From: Adiantum capillus-veneris
Taxonomy: Eukaryota > Streptophyta > Polypodiopsida > Polypodiales > Pteridaceae
NCBI GenBank assembly: GCA_014529385.2
Contig: CM043943.1
Location: forward strand, 105,934,355-105,998,354
Reading direction: 5' to 3'
DNA: 64,000 bases
Part shown: piece by piece, positions 1 to 10,369 of the stretch
How positions within the stretch are numbered: the stretch's first letter is position 1
Layout of the letters: every line of letters begins with the position of its first letter
Position numbers and translations under genes: made by a program
The notes under the pieces: generated by a model
The model's database searches: none
The model's input: only the letters and a program-made list of their open reading frames with translations
What the model was told of the DNA's origin: nothing

Positions 1-1770
1 GATCGAGTGTTTACTCTCACTTTGACAGGTTTTGTCAGCTTGGACACAGTTCGGTGTTCTTGTATCCACTCTTGCAGGAGTGAAGAATTGCGTATGCTTG
101 TGTGGCTACATATAGACAATCACACGTTTCACAAGTTTTTGCAGATTTTTGCAGGCAGTTTCTCTTGTGGGATGGGTTTTGAGCTAGTTTGCTCTCTACT
201 TGCATATATGGTTATGCGCTTTACACTCGATTGAGTTGTTTGTCTTAGTTTATGCTTGCAGATAGCACTTGTGGAGTTGTTTTATGCATATATGAGCATC
301 GATTTTAATGCGATTGGTCATGGTTTACATGATTGTGTAGTGGTTGAGTGATTCCCACTTTGTTGTCATTTTGGCATTCACTTATGGAAACAGACATGTG
401 TGATAGTAGAGATGGTGGTCTTGTTCTTGCCGTTACGTACGATGTTGGCATTGTGGTCACACATGACACATTAGGCACCGTTGTTTCAGACGTATGAGAC
501 GTCAGCGGAGATGTATGTTTGATGTCGATGCGGCTTTGACACACGTTAGAGAGGCAGTTCCAGTGGCAGTCTATGCCTGTGACGGTGATGTCATGCTTGT
601 CTCGAGTGTACCTCTTGTAGATATGTATAGGATTACATACTTTCTCCATAATGGTTACTAGATACCAATGCTGCTTTCCATGTCACACCATGTCATGAGG
701 GGTTCATCACATTTTCTAGTGGGAGACTTGGTTGTGTGCACTTGGCCGATGGTTCGGCATGTGACATAAAGGATGCATGAGAAGTTTGTTTGTCATTGCC
801 CAATGGTGCATCATACACTCTACGACATGTGCGCTACGTTCGCCAGCTGAAATAAAGCTTGATCTCAGTGAGGCAGACTTTGGTTATCAGATACTGCATA
901 GAGAGAAGTCTTTCTAGATGCATTGCGGTTCATTAGTGATTTCCAGAGGAGCCCGCATTGGCTTGGTCTATCCTATGCATGTGTGTGAGGTTCAAGACGG
1001 TATAGTCTCGGTTTTGTTGCTGGCATGCTTTGAGCGAGAGACAAATATGTCTCCTTCACAACAAGTGAGCTCCACCATGCTTATGAGATAGAGCATTTAG
1101 TTGTGCAGGACATGCCATTAGATTTTGTAGAGACAGAGGCAGAGCGGCAGTGCTCTAGTGAGACACAACAAGTGTTGTAAGATTTTGAGTAGGCATAGAT
1201 AGACCAGGTCTACTCCCTAGAGACACCTACATAGATGAAAAACATTGAGTTCTTTGATATGCTCATGTTAGAGGCTAATGAGTTGGTGCCAAAATACAAA
1301 GTTCTGCCTATGGATAAGAGAGACGTAGGCATCCCAATGTCGATGTTGACACATCCATACATGATGGGTAGTCTTGATGAAGCAGTGATTGCAAATAGCG
1401 CAGGGGAGGCAAGTACAACCATGTTTGTGTAGATTTCGTCAGCGTTCGGGCGTCTCATGTACACCTACTTGTGTGGAGGCCCGACCTAGCAGCTGCAGTG
1501 GGAGCATTTGCAGCAGGGATTGTTAGTTTTATGGTGACTGACACTAGCATGACGCTTCGTGGAGCTTTGCAGACCATACAAAGTTGTCTGCGGGATTTAC
1601 ATGCAGGCTCTAGCATGGGTACGCATGCTCGCCTACCAGGAGAGCCAATACGACTACTTGTAGATCAACAGAGTGAGCCAAGGGACATAGGTTGAGAGAG
1701 TCTCTCACTTAGTTTCTTGTACGTAGCTAGTAGGTTTCACTTATTGGCGCATCGCTTTTAAGTGGGAGTT
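1..1770 (+). pseudogene. Decayed Ty1/copia polyprotein relic A
   Basis: This is the remains of a plus-strand copia element, without a usable reading frame. Around 655-850 the translation resembles the copia protease and following spacer (TNAAFHVTP, where intact relatives have D-T/S-G-A; then a GCVHLADGS-like stretch). Around 1430-1500 a GRLMYTYLCGGP segment followed by RPDLAAAVG in another frame matches the end of reverse transcriptase (intact relatives: G-L-Y-x-x-x-T-R-P-D-I). Integrase and most of the RT are missing, so there are large deletions. Positions 35-110 also match relic B (minus strand near 2300-2400). A purine-rich tract at 1757-1770 directly precedes the LTR at 1771, as a polypurine tract should. 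Family assignment rests on eye comparison of short segments. Confidence 0.6.
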
Positions 1771-2021
1771 TTTTGGGGTAAAGGCATTGCGCCTTTGCCT
1801 GAGGCCGGACGACCTATGTCTGGCCGCTCGCCCATCATGTGTACATACCCTTATTCTTTGTATATGAAGAATAAAAAGCTCCTCAATCATATCACTTCTA
1901 GAGGTTGCTCCACCCATATACTCTCATGATTCTCTCCTTCCTCGCACGCACACATCCGTGCACACGCGCACTCACAAGTGAATGTCAAAATGGGATAATC
2001 AAGAGCAATGGCTCTACAACA
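1771..2021 (+). repeat. 3' LTR of copia relic A
   Basis: The segment follows a purine tract and aligns by eye with the reverse complement of 8730-9010. Shared blocks are the TTGGGGTAAAG start, CGCCCATCA..GTGTACA, CTTATTCTTT, an AATAA-containing polyadenylation-like block, GCTCCACCC and the CAACA end. It starts TT rather than TG, apparently one substitution. The expected terminal CA is present at 2020-2021. Confidence 0.55.
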
Positions 2022-2610
2022 TGTACAAGGACAATGTGCATAAACCAATGTCAAAGAGAAGTGCACCAACCCTAGAATGAAAAGATCTCCCTGCAAGGAG
2101 AAAACACTCTCAAAAGAGCTCACCATCACTCGTAGTGCTCGAGCACATCAACTCATAAGATCTACCACAGTAGTGTAACCATGCTCCGCAATCATCACAT
2201 TAATGCAAGTCTCAACTGCCAAAAGCACATGGAACCTGTAATCGATAACTTCTTGTAAAGTCTATGCAATGCAATAGACTCACGATTAGAATATTTGTCA
2301 ATAAAAAACAATTTAAGTCTACCTTGTAGCCACTGTGAGAATACACAAATCTCACTCTTTTGAGAGTGGATACAAGAACACCCATCCATGTCCAAAAACA
2401 ACCATATGCCTGCCAATGTGGGAGCAAAGTCGACCCACAACAAGAATGAATCACCATCTCAATCCAATGACTATAAATGCATCAAAAGAGTGTGCAATTA
2501 AGCCAAAACTATGTTAAGAAGTCTAGGGAAAATCGGACAGCTTCTGCCCTACAAAATGAGCAAAATCTCAATGCAAACTTTCAAACCATAAACCGTGAGA
2601 TAATCTCTCG

Positions 2611-2891
2611 TGTTGAAGATGATGAAACAGGAAACAGAAGAAAGACAGCAACTCAGAGTAGGAAGAAGATGGAGAAGGAGAAGACACAGAGCTTGTGTAC
2701 GAGATCTCTGTAGTCTCTCTCTCTGTATTGGAATAATAATATATGTGTACAAACTCAGAGCTACAAAGCTTATATGAAACCCTAAGAGATAAGGTGTCCT
2801 TTCACACCAGATGTCCAGGGGGAAAAACCCAGTGGGAGAAAAGTGCCCCTGGTGAAGCGCGTATACACACTAACACTACAACATGTCTACA
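2611..2891 (-). repeat. 3' LTR of copia-1
   Basis: 281 bp, TG...CA bounded, identical by eye to 7429-7709. Flanked on the outside by TCTCG. In the element's sense it starts TGTAGACATG, and its third to fifth bases (TAG) supply the stop codon of the polyprotein. Confidence 0.95.
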
Positions 2892-5800
2892 AATCCCCCC
2901 TGTAGTGATAGTGTGAATCCGTACATGCAATGTTATCCTGTGTAGGACAGTAAGTTAGTGTGATCTCCCCTGCATGTAGCCTTTCCCTGACATAGTGGTA
3001 GTGAACCTCTATGTGCTTTGTTTTTGCATGAAATACTGGATTCCTTGCAACTGCCATAGCACTTTGACTGTCAGTGAAAATGGTAGTGGGTGCCTGTTGA
3101 CACTCACAAAGATCTGCCAATAACCTGCGTATCCATACACAATCAACTGTTGCCGTGAAAGCTGCCCTGTACTCAGCTTCACAAGTTGATGTAGCCACTG
3201 TGGGTTGCTTCTTGCTTAGCCAAGATATACATGCATTTCCCAAGAAAAAACAATTGCCACTTGTGGAATGTCGTGTGTCAAAATCACCAGCCCAATCTGA
3301 ATCGCTGTAACCAAGAAGCTGCATAGAACTGTGCTTTCCATACATATCCCCCCTTGGAAAGAACATGGCAAGATTAGGGGTACCTGAAAGGTAACGAAGT
3401 ATGCGCTTCACAGCCTGCCAATGATGCATACCTGGGCTGTGCATAAATCTGCTTGCTTGTGAAACCCCAAATTGAATGTCTGGACGAGTGTTGCCTGCCA
3501 AATATATCAAGCAACCAACCGCGGCTGCATAAGTATGTACATCAAAAGTTTCTCCAGCATCATGCATGCTCAACTTTGATCCAGTTTCTACGGGTGTAGA
3601 GATTGGCTTACAATTTTGCATACCAAACTTGTCCAAAATTTTATGCAAATATTTTGCCTGCAACATGTATATGCCATCCTCTGATTGCACAAACTGAATA
3701 CCCAAGTAATAATGTAGCAAACCAAGATCAGACATCTCAAAGGTTTTTCTCAAAGCATCTTTAAACGCTTCAATTTCATTTGCATTATTGCCTGTAAGAA
3801 GCATATCATCCACATAAAGTGTTAGCATAATGAGAACTCCATCTCTCTTTTTGACATACAAAGTACTTTCTGTTGGACTATTCTGAAATCCCTGGCCAAT
3901 CAAATAAGTATGTATCTTCTCATACCATGCTCTTGGAGCCTGTTTGAGACCATACAAAGCTTTACGCAATCTACATACCTTTTGCTCTTGACCTTTTACA
4001 ACAAAATCACTTGGTTGACTTACATAAACTTCTTCCTGCAAATCACCATTCAAAAAAGCAGTTTTGATATCCAACTGATGCACTTTCCAACCATGATGAG
4101 CAGCAATTGCAACTAGTGATCTAACTGTGGACGCACGAGAAGTAGGAGCAAAGGTTTCATCATAATCTATGCCTTTCTGTTGCGCATAGCCTTTTGCCAC
4201 AAGCCTTGCTTTGTACCTGTCAACAGTACCATCTTGTTTCCTTTTTACCTTAAAAACCCACTTTGTACCAATAGGCTTTTTACCTGTAGGCAAGTCCACT
4301 AGATCCCATGTATGATTCTTATGAATAGAATCAATTTCTTGCTGCATAGCATCTTTCCACTGAACACACTCTAAAGCTTGTTCAAATGAATCAGGCTCAT
4401 CTGCATCACAAAGAGTGCTAAAGCAAGCCAAATCTACTTGCTCTCTGCCAAAAGTAGTACCAGCACGTGTTTTCCGTGGCAACGGTGCATCCAACTTGCT
4501 ATCCTGCAAAGTTTTCTGAACCCATTTAGGCAAGGTTCTTTCTTCCCTGAGAACTTCTTGCTCTTCACGCACAATTTCCTCTACATCATGAGGTGTTACA
4601 TGCTGATCAAAAGATTGATCAAGATTATCAACCTGTTGTGATTCTTGATTCTCCACAAAAGAAGGAAGCAAACCTTCAAATACATCATGTGTCTGCATAT
4701 GAGGTACATCAAAAGCAACCATAGGTTGAGCAGTAGTTTCTGCAAAAATTACATCACGACTTTCAAAAATCTTGTTTGTAGCAGGATTGTAAAGTCTATA
4801 ACCTTTACTTCCACTACTGTACCCCACAAATATACATTTGATTGCCTTATCATCAAGCTTCCCACGTAACTGCTGAGGGATGTGAGCATAAGCAAGACAA
4901 CCAAAAACACGAAGATAACTGACTGAAGGTTTTTTGTCATACCAAGCTTCATATGCAGTAATGGTCTTCAAGGCACGAGTAGGACACCTGTTCAAAACAT
5001 GTGCTGCACAAGCAACTGCCTCCATCCATAGTTTATGAGGCAAACTCTTAGCCTTGAGCATACATCTAGCCGTCTCCATTAAAGACCTGTTCTTCCTTTC
5101 TGCAACACCATTCTGTTGTGGTGTGTATGGCATAGTGCATTGGTGTTTAATGCCTTTCTTTCCCAAAAAATCCTTAAATGCACCTGACATGTATTCACCT
5201 CCTCGATCGGTACGAAGAGTCTGTACTTTGCAACCTGTTTCATTTTCAACCATGGCGACATAATGTTGAAAAACTGCAAACACATCTGACTTTGCTTTGA
5301 GTGGATACACCCAACAAAACCTGGAAAAGTCATCAATGAAGGTCACAAAATAAAGGCTGTTTCCTATAGATGGCGTCCTCATAGGACCACATACATCACT
5401 GTGTACAAGCTGCAACTTTCTTGTCGCTCTAACTGAACCATCCTGCGAAAATGCAAATCTGTGCATCTTTCCAAGAACGCAACCTTCACATACATGTCTT
5501 GGTGGCATCTCCAATAAAGACAAATCATGCACCATATTATGACGTTGTAAAGTCATCAAACTGCCATAACTAACATGCCCAAATCTAGCATGCCACAACT
5601 CAGCATCCTGCATGGCCTGAGTCTTTGTTTCTGCAATACATACCTGAATCTGCTTTTCATAACGATCTAGCACAAATAGTCCATTTTCCAGCGTACCTGT
5701 AGTGATAAGAGAATAACCATTCTCTCGATCTCGTACAACACATCTGTCATCCTCAAAAATGACCCGAAGACCATTTTTTGCAAGAGAGGATACAGACAAC

Positions 5801-7029
5801 AAATTCTTCTTGATCCCTGGAACATATAAGACATCTGGCAAGCATAAATCTGAACCATCTGAAATGGTAATCAAAATCTTACCAACGCCTTTGATTGGAT
5901 AAGAAGCATTATTTGCACATGTCACCTTCTTTCCTGCTGGAGCTGCATCCAATGAACAAAACAAATCCTTCCTTGAAGTAATATGCCTGGATGCACCACT
6001 ATCAAAGTACCAAATCATTTGTGTCTTGTCAACACTGTAAGCAGAAAAATTTGAACATACTACAAAAGCATAAGAATCCTGCACAAAGTTTGCAGACTCT
6101 TCTTTAGCTGTAGAAGAATCACCAGAAGCTGAAACAACCAAACTTGACTCTTTCTTCTTTTCTTTAGCAATTCGCTTTTTACACTCACTAATGTAGTGAC
6201 CAGGTTTCTTGCAGTAGTGACATTTACCTTTCTTCTTGGACTTGTCGGAATCACCTTTAGACTTCTCTGAAGATTGTCCTGCACTAGACTTGGAGTGATG
6301 AGCACTCTCTTTACCCCTGTTTTTGTTCTGTACAACAAGAGCATGATCCATACCATCCACCTGTAAAGACTTGTTCTTACGTGATTGATCCTCCTGCAAT
6401 AGCAAAGCCACTAACTCTTCAAAATGAAGAGGGTCAGGATTAGCTCGCAAAGACAGAGTCAAAGAAGTCTGAAAAGTCAAATAAGATGGTGGTAGTGAAT
6501 TGAGTGTTTTGGAAACCAAGTCCTTCTCTGGAATCACTTCATCAATGCTAAGCAATTGCTCTTTAAGATCCCTGATTTTTGTAAGATGCTCGACAATATC
6601 GTCACCTTCGTCCATCTGTATTTTGTCAAGTTGTTTCTTCAAAAACTCTATTCTGGCAGCGTTTCTTCCTCCAAACATAGCTTGCAGAGTGTTCCAAGCA
6701 TCCTCAGAAGTTCTGCAAGATCTGATATGTGGTGTGATTGTCCTCTTTATGGTTAAGGCAATCACAGCCATAGCCTGTGCATCTTTAGTATCCCATCTCT
6801 TTTGCTCTGGAGTGACTTGTGAGGGTCCTGCACCAACAGCTGCACCACGACCAGGCGTGGCAGGTGCAATGCTACCTGGACGAACTTCATCTCCAGATAC
6901 ATAATCCCACAATCCTTTACCAACCAAAACATTTTTGGCCATAAAAGACCAAAGAGAATAGTTGGTACCATCCAATTTGTCTTCGGATGTAAACGCACCA
7001 AAAATCTCTTTCTCCGTAGATTGAGCCAT
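2887..7029 (-). CDS. Gag-Pol polyprotein of copia-1
   Basis: One open frame of 1380 codons from the ATG at 7029; an ATG five codons upstream is possible, but MAQSTEKEIF looks like the usual copia Gag start. Domains in order: Gag with a zinc knuckle (CHYCKKPGHYISEC, residues 270-283); aspartic protease (YFDSGAS, catalytic Asp 343); Gag-pre-integrase HHCC region (LWHARFGH ... CEGCVLGK); integrase core with the second Asp in RTDRGGEY (608) and the Glu in NGVAERKN; reverse transcriptase with LYVDDM (1072-1077); RNase H with YSDSDWAGD, CEAEYRA and TDSQSA (Asp 1320). The end is abnormal. After PTQDNIA the usual D-x-F-T-K-A-L helix is missing, and the frame runs through the polypurine tract to a TAG inside the LTR. 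Relative to copia-2, roughly 100-150 bp appear deleted, which removes the last RNase H catalytic Asp. The rest looks functional. Confidence 0.93.
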   Translation of the reverse strand: MAQSTEKEIFGAFTSEDKLDGTNYSLWSFMAKNVLVGKGLWDYVSGDEVRPGSIAPATPGRGAAVGAGPSQVTPEQKRWDTKDAQAMAVIALTIKRTITPHIRSCRTSEDAWNTLQAMFGGRNAARIEFLKKQLDKIQMDEGDDIVEHLTKIRDLKEQLLSIDEVIPEKDLVSKTLNSLPPSYLTFQTSLTLSLRANPDPLHFEELVALLLQEDQSRKNKSLQVDGMDHALVVQNKNRGKESAHHSKSSAGQSSEKSKGDSDKSKKKGKCHYCKKPGHYISECKKRIAKEKKKESSLVVSASGDSSTAKEESANFVQDSYAFVVCSNFSAYSVDKTQMIWYFDSGASRHITSRKDLFCSLDAAPAGKKVTCANNASYPIKGVGKILITISDGSDLCLPDVLYVPGIKKNLLSVSSLAKNGLRVIFEDDRCVVRDRENGYSLITTGTLENGLFVLDRYEKQIQVCIAETKTQAMQDAELWHARFGHVSYGSLMTLQRHNMVHDLSLLEMPPRHVCEGCVLGKMHRFAFSQDGSVRATRKLQLVHSDVCGPMRTPSIGNSLYFVTFIDDFSRFCWVYPLKAKSDVFAVFQHYVAMVENETGCKVQTLRTDRGGEYMSGAFKDFLGKKGIKHQCTMPYTPQQNGVAERKNRSLMETARCMLKAKSLPHKLWMEAVACAAHVLNRCPTRALKTITAYEAWYDKKPSVSYLRVFGCLAYAHIPQQLRGKLDDKAIKCIFVGYSSGSKGYRLYNPATNKIFESRDVIFAETTAQPMVAFDVPHMQTHDVFEGLLPSFVENQESQQVDNLDQSFDQHVTPHDVEEIVREEQEVLREERTLPKWVQKTLQDSKLDAPLPRKTRAGTTFGREQVDLACFSTLCDADEPDSFEQALECVQWKDAMQQEIDSIHKNHTWDLVDLPTGKKPIGTKWVFKVKRKQDGTVDRYKARLVAKGYAQQKGIDYDETFAPTSRASTVRSLVAIAAHHGWKVHQLDIKTAFLNGDLQEEVYVSQPSDFVVKGQEQKVCRLRKALYGLKQAPRAWYEKIHTYLIGQGFQNSPTESTLYVKKRDGVLIMLTLYVDDMLLTGNNANEIEAFKDALRKTFEMSDLGLLHYYLGIQFVQSEDGIYMLQAKYLHKILDKFGMQNCKPISTPVETGSKLSMHDAGETFDVHTYAAAVGCLIYLAGNTRPDIQFGVSQASRFMHSPGMHHWQAVKRILRYLSGTPNLAMFFPRGDMYGKHSSMQLLGYSDSDWAGDFDTRHSTSGNCFFLGNACISWLSKKQPTVATSTCEAEYRAAFTATVDCVWIRRLLADLCECQQAPTTIFTDSQSAMAVARNPVFHAKTKHIEVHYHYVRERLHAGEITLTYCPTQDNIACTDSHYHYRGDL
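2892..2903 (-). promoter_or_regulatory. Polypurine tract of copia-1
   Basis: Minus-strand ACAGGGGGGATT lies directly before the 3' LTR. This is the expected plus-strand DNA primer for reverse transcription. The same AGGGGGGATT motif occurs at the matching place in copia-2. Confidence 0.85.
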
Positions 7030-7414
7030 ACTGTAGATGCACACAAGAGAGCAAAAGAACCTCCAAGAGATTCACAAATCTCCTCTCCAATCCAAGCAAA
7101 ACTCTACACAAAATCTCAGCACAAAGCTAAGACAAGCTGCTTCCCAAAAGAACTGTTTACCTGAAGAAAATCTGTCAAAAAGCACACCCTCTTTATCTAA
7201 ACGCCTCGGAAAAGTAACTTCTGCTACGCTGCTCAGAACGAAATTCTGAGGGCTCGAACGGCTTCGAAAGGGGGGTAAAACCCCAGGTCGCCTGGTCAGA
7301 ATACTCCCGGAACGTCGAGGATGCTCCCACGAACAAATTTTCTGAAAACTGCCTGAAAACTGCGATTGCGCGCGCGGATGCGAAAACGCAAGTAGAGGCT
7401 CTGGAAATCACCTC

Positions 7415-7426
7415 GCTCTGATACCA
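7415..7426 (-). promoter_or_regulatory. Primer binding site of copia-1 (initiator tRNA-Met)
   Basis: Minus-strand TGGTATCAGAGC lies two bases inside the 5' LTR. This is the standard plant copia/gypsy primer site complementary to the 3' end of initiator tRNA-Met. Confidence 0.93.
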
Positions 7427-7428
7427 AT

Positions 7429-7709
7429 TGTTGAAGATGATGAAACAGGAAACAGAAGAAAGACAGCAACTCAGAGTAGGAAGAAGATGGAGAAGGAGAA
7501 GACACAGAGCTTGTGTACGAGATCTCTGTAGTCTCTCTCTCTGTATTGGAATAATAATATATGTGTACAAACTCAGAGCTACAAAGCTTATATGAAACCC
7601 TAAGAGATAAGGTGTCCTTTCACACCAGATGTCCAGGGGGAAAAACCCAGTGGGAGAAAAGTGCCCCTGGTGAAGCGCGTATACACACTAACACTACAAC
7701 ATGTCTACA
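7429..7709 (-). repeat. 5' LTR of copia-1
   Basis: 281 bp, identical by eye to 2611-2891. It should carry the promoter and polyadenylation signals of the element. Flanked on the outside by the TCTCG duplication. Confidence 0.95.
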
Positions 7710-8729
7710 TCTCGGCCACTATAAAGTGACCAAGATTTGTCAACAAAAGATATGTCAAAGTGATAGTAAACATTGACCACTATAGTCTTCGAAAGAGGAC
7801 TCAAAACCATAAACCATAACACTACTCAGTGCAATGAGTAGAAATGCCAAAACGGCTCCACAATGTCACATACAATGACAACCCACACTCAACATATATC
7901 AACAGGGTGTCTGCACATAAACAAGCACAAAAAAGGTGCAAATCAAAAAACTGATCAATGTAGAAACAATTCTTTAAAGAGAGCTTACGGGCACTCAAAA
8001 GTGCTCGCCAAAATGCTTGCACAATGGGCATCAACCATGCACCATAACCATATGTAAGTCCATCCACAAAGACCATGAACCAAAGCACACAATCGCTGCC
8101 AAAATGTCATTTGTAAACTTGTGAGAGAAGCTCCACCTATAGTGCCAATGCCAACAACTTCGCCTCAGTTGGAAATAAGTACCTATAGTCGGCCAAAACT
8201 ATTGGCTTCTTCTTTACCCAAATCTACCGAACACCTCAAACGTCAAGCTGTGCACAAGCTGAAATTTCATCTTCGACTCAGAATTTATGCACTCAACTTT
8301 GAGCACCTGTCGTGGTTCCAAAAGTGCATCAGACTCACACACCGTGCGAAAACAAAAAATTTGAAATTTCTTGCATATAGTTAGTCTAAGATGAATATTT
8401 GCAAAAGGGTGAGAAATTTACAAAAAGTGTCTTCTACAAAGTTATAGATCACATCAAAACAAAGGGGGTTAATTGTGGGAAGTTTTTAGATATGCATTCT
8501 ACAAGGAGAAAAACGATCTGCAAAACAGTGGTGATGCGCACAATTTTTTTTGGGCAACACCTTCACCTACACCTATCTTCCACACTTTCTTCTGAGCTTG
8601 CACAAGAGCATATAGCACTCTCAGCTGAGCTCACAAGCTCTCAAGATTTCTGGATCTCTCCACCACCGAGAGCGAGCAAGCTATTGCCTCAAAGCTTTTG
8701 ACACTGTCATGCTCTCCACGATCACCATG

Positions 8730-8803
8730 TGTTGTGATACAATTGAAGAGCTCGCAAATGTCGTCCCTGTGCGGGGGGGGGGGGGGGGGGGGTGGGGGGG
8801 GGG

Positions 8804-8865
<62 letters not shown>

Positions 8866-9010
8866 TGCGGGTGGAGGAGCTCAACATAACATATGAGAGA
8901 GCCCCTTATTTCTCTATCTAGTAAAGAATAAGGTGTGTACAATTGATGGGCGGTCGAACACCTCTGGCGAGTGCGACTAGGGTAAGAGTCACACCATCTT
9001 TACCCCAACA
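8730..9010 (-). repeat. 5' LTR of copia relic B
   Basis: In minus sense it starts TGTTGGGGTAAAG and ends GTATCACAACA, so it is TG...CA bounded. It aligns with the plus-strand LTR of relic A at 1771-2021. It has been enlarged by the G/GA simple repeat at 8773-8861. The sequence after it (TGGTGATCGTGGAGAGC) is only vaguely like an initiator-Met primer site. Confidence 0.55.
8773..8861. repeat. Poly-G tract followed by (GA)n microsatellite
   Basis: Twenty Gs, one T, thirteen Gs, then about 55 bp of GA repeat, inside the LTR of relic B. The translated SLSL/ERER frames here are artefacts of the repeat. Confidence 0.97.
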
Positions 9011-10240
9011 TCTTGTGTCTTGTGAGGACCATGAATGCGCTTCCACACCATACTATTTGCAGGGATTCTATGCATGCCCTCTATACATTGATTGGCATTG
9101 GACCACATTGCAATAACCACCATTTATTTGTATCAAAAGAAAGTTTGATGCAAGGTACAAGCAAAAAATGTATCAACACTTCTTGTTGTTGAAGATCTTT
9201 CCAATAACTATATGTTCCACACTTCATACATATCTTGCCTCAAATAAGAGTGCAATCATTAGTGCATGCATATATAAATTATAATCCATAACCAGCTTTG
9301 ATAATGCATACCCAAATTTTTTGCATTATCTCTCAAGTCTATCACAATGCTGCAAACTGGCAACATGTGTTGGTGAAGCCACAAATAAAGGCAACGAGGC
9401 AACCTTTAAGGATAGACATTGTGTAAAGTTTGAGAACAAGGCAATCAATCTAGGTGAAAAGATTTGTGTTTGCTTTGTGAAGCTAGTGTCACTTCACCCA
9501 ACTTTGCTTACAGGTTAAGAGCACCATGAGTGTCTTCAACTTGCATACCTTGCTTCCTCATATAATGGTGTAGAACCCTCTTCTTTCATGCCATACATGA
9601 GCCCCCTTTAGGCTCATGATTGTGGAAATCATGTCATCAATCTTCGGTCCAAACATCTACATGTCCAGATATTGCACTCGAGTGTGGCCAATTTTCACAC
9701 TTGGAGATGATTCAAGGAGCACCCTATTCTTTGATGTGGTTGAGTGAGTGGATCACCTACGAACGTACCTTGCAAGTGTTCAAAACTGGAGCCATACGTC
9801 AACCATCAGAGTTTTACCAAACACTGAACGAACTTTTCTGAGCAAACAAAATACTGAGTGAGCCATACATCTAATGAAGGAAAATATTGATTAAAAAACT
9901 TTATTTGTCCACTTGTTTACAAAAGAAAGATGGTGTGTATAACACAATTTAATTTATACTCATACTACCATTGAAGAGATGTTGCAAGATTATGACATGA
10001 AACCCAATCATCAAGCTTGCTTTGGGGAGAATAGAGACTGCTCATACTAACTAATATGCATGCTGACATTGAAGAGCTTCCCTTGTATAATGACTTATAA
10101 GCCATCTCTCTAGAGACAGTATAGACTGCAATACAGAATCCAATTTGTGCTAAAGTATATTTTAAAAATATTTTACTTTAAGTTTTAGTGAAATATAAAG
10201 TAACAATAGAAAATTACAACTTTGATCTCACTTTTACATT
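9011..10240. other. Non-coding, nothing recognised
   Basis: AT-rich sequence downstream of the relic B LTR. The short open frames (9321-9518, 9620-9841) have no recognisable domain and look like chance. No repeat partner was spotted inside the window. Confidence 0.5.
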
Positions 10241-10369
10241 TTGTGGATACACTTTGTTCTAACACCTAACGAAAGAAACGTGGATGTGACCTCAAACCTT
10301 GAAGATATTTTGTGTCAAATCATAGAGTTTTTATTATGAAAATATCATGTGAAAGATAAATATTGATAA

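Larger units (their letters stand above)
2611..7709 (-). mobile_element. Full-length young Ty1/copia retrotransposon (copia-1)
   Basis: A complete 5099-bp LTR retrotransposon on the minus strand. Two 281-bp LTRs (2611-2891 and 7429-7709) appear identical over their full length. The 5-bp target duplication TCTCG lies at 2606-2610 and 7710-7714. The primer site next to the 5' LTR matches plant initiator tRNA-Met, and a polypurine tract sits next to the 3' LTR. One uninterrupted gag-pol frame spans the inside. Identical LTRs mean a very recent insertion. It is inserted into relic B. The order protease-integrase-RT-RNase H puts it in Ty1/copia. The oddity is a deletion at the 3' end of the reading frame (see the CDS). 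Confidence 0.95.
2200..9010 (-). mobile_element. Decayed copia relic B, interrupted by a younger copia
   Basis: A minus-strand relic of the same family as relic A. Its 5' LTR is at 9010-8730. Its internal sequence continues from 8729 to about 7715, is interrupted by the nested element 2611-7709, and resumes from 2610 to roughly 2200. The block near 2400-2330 (minus) aligns with 40-110 of relic A, both containing GTGTTCTTGTATCCACTC. No intact gag or pol frame remains; the open frames here carry no recognisable domain. The left boundary against the flank of relic A's LTR (2022-2200) is not resolved. Target duplications were not found. Confidence 0.45.
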
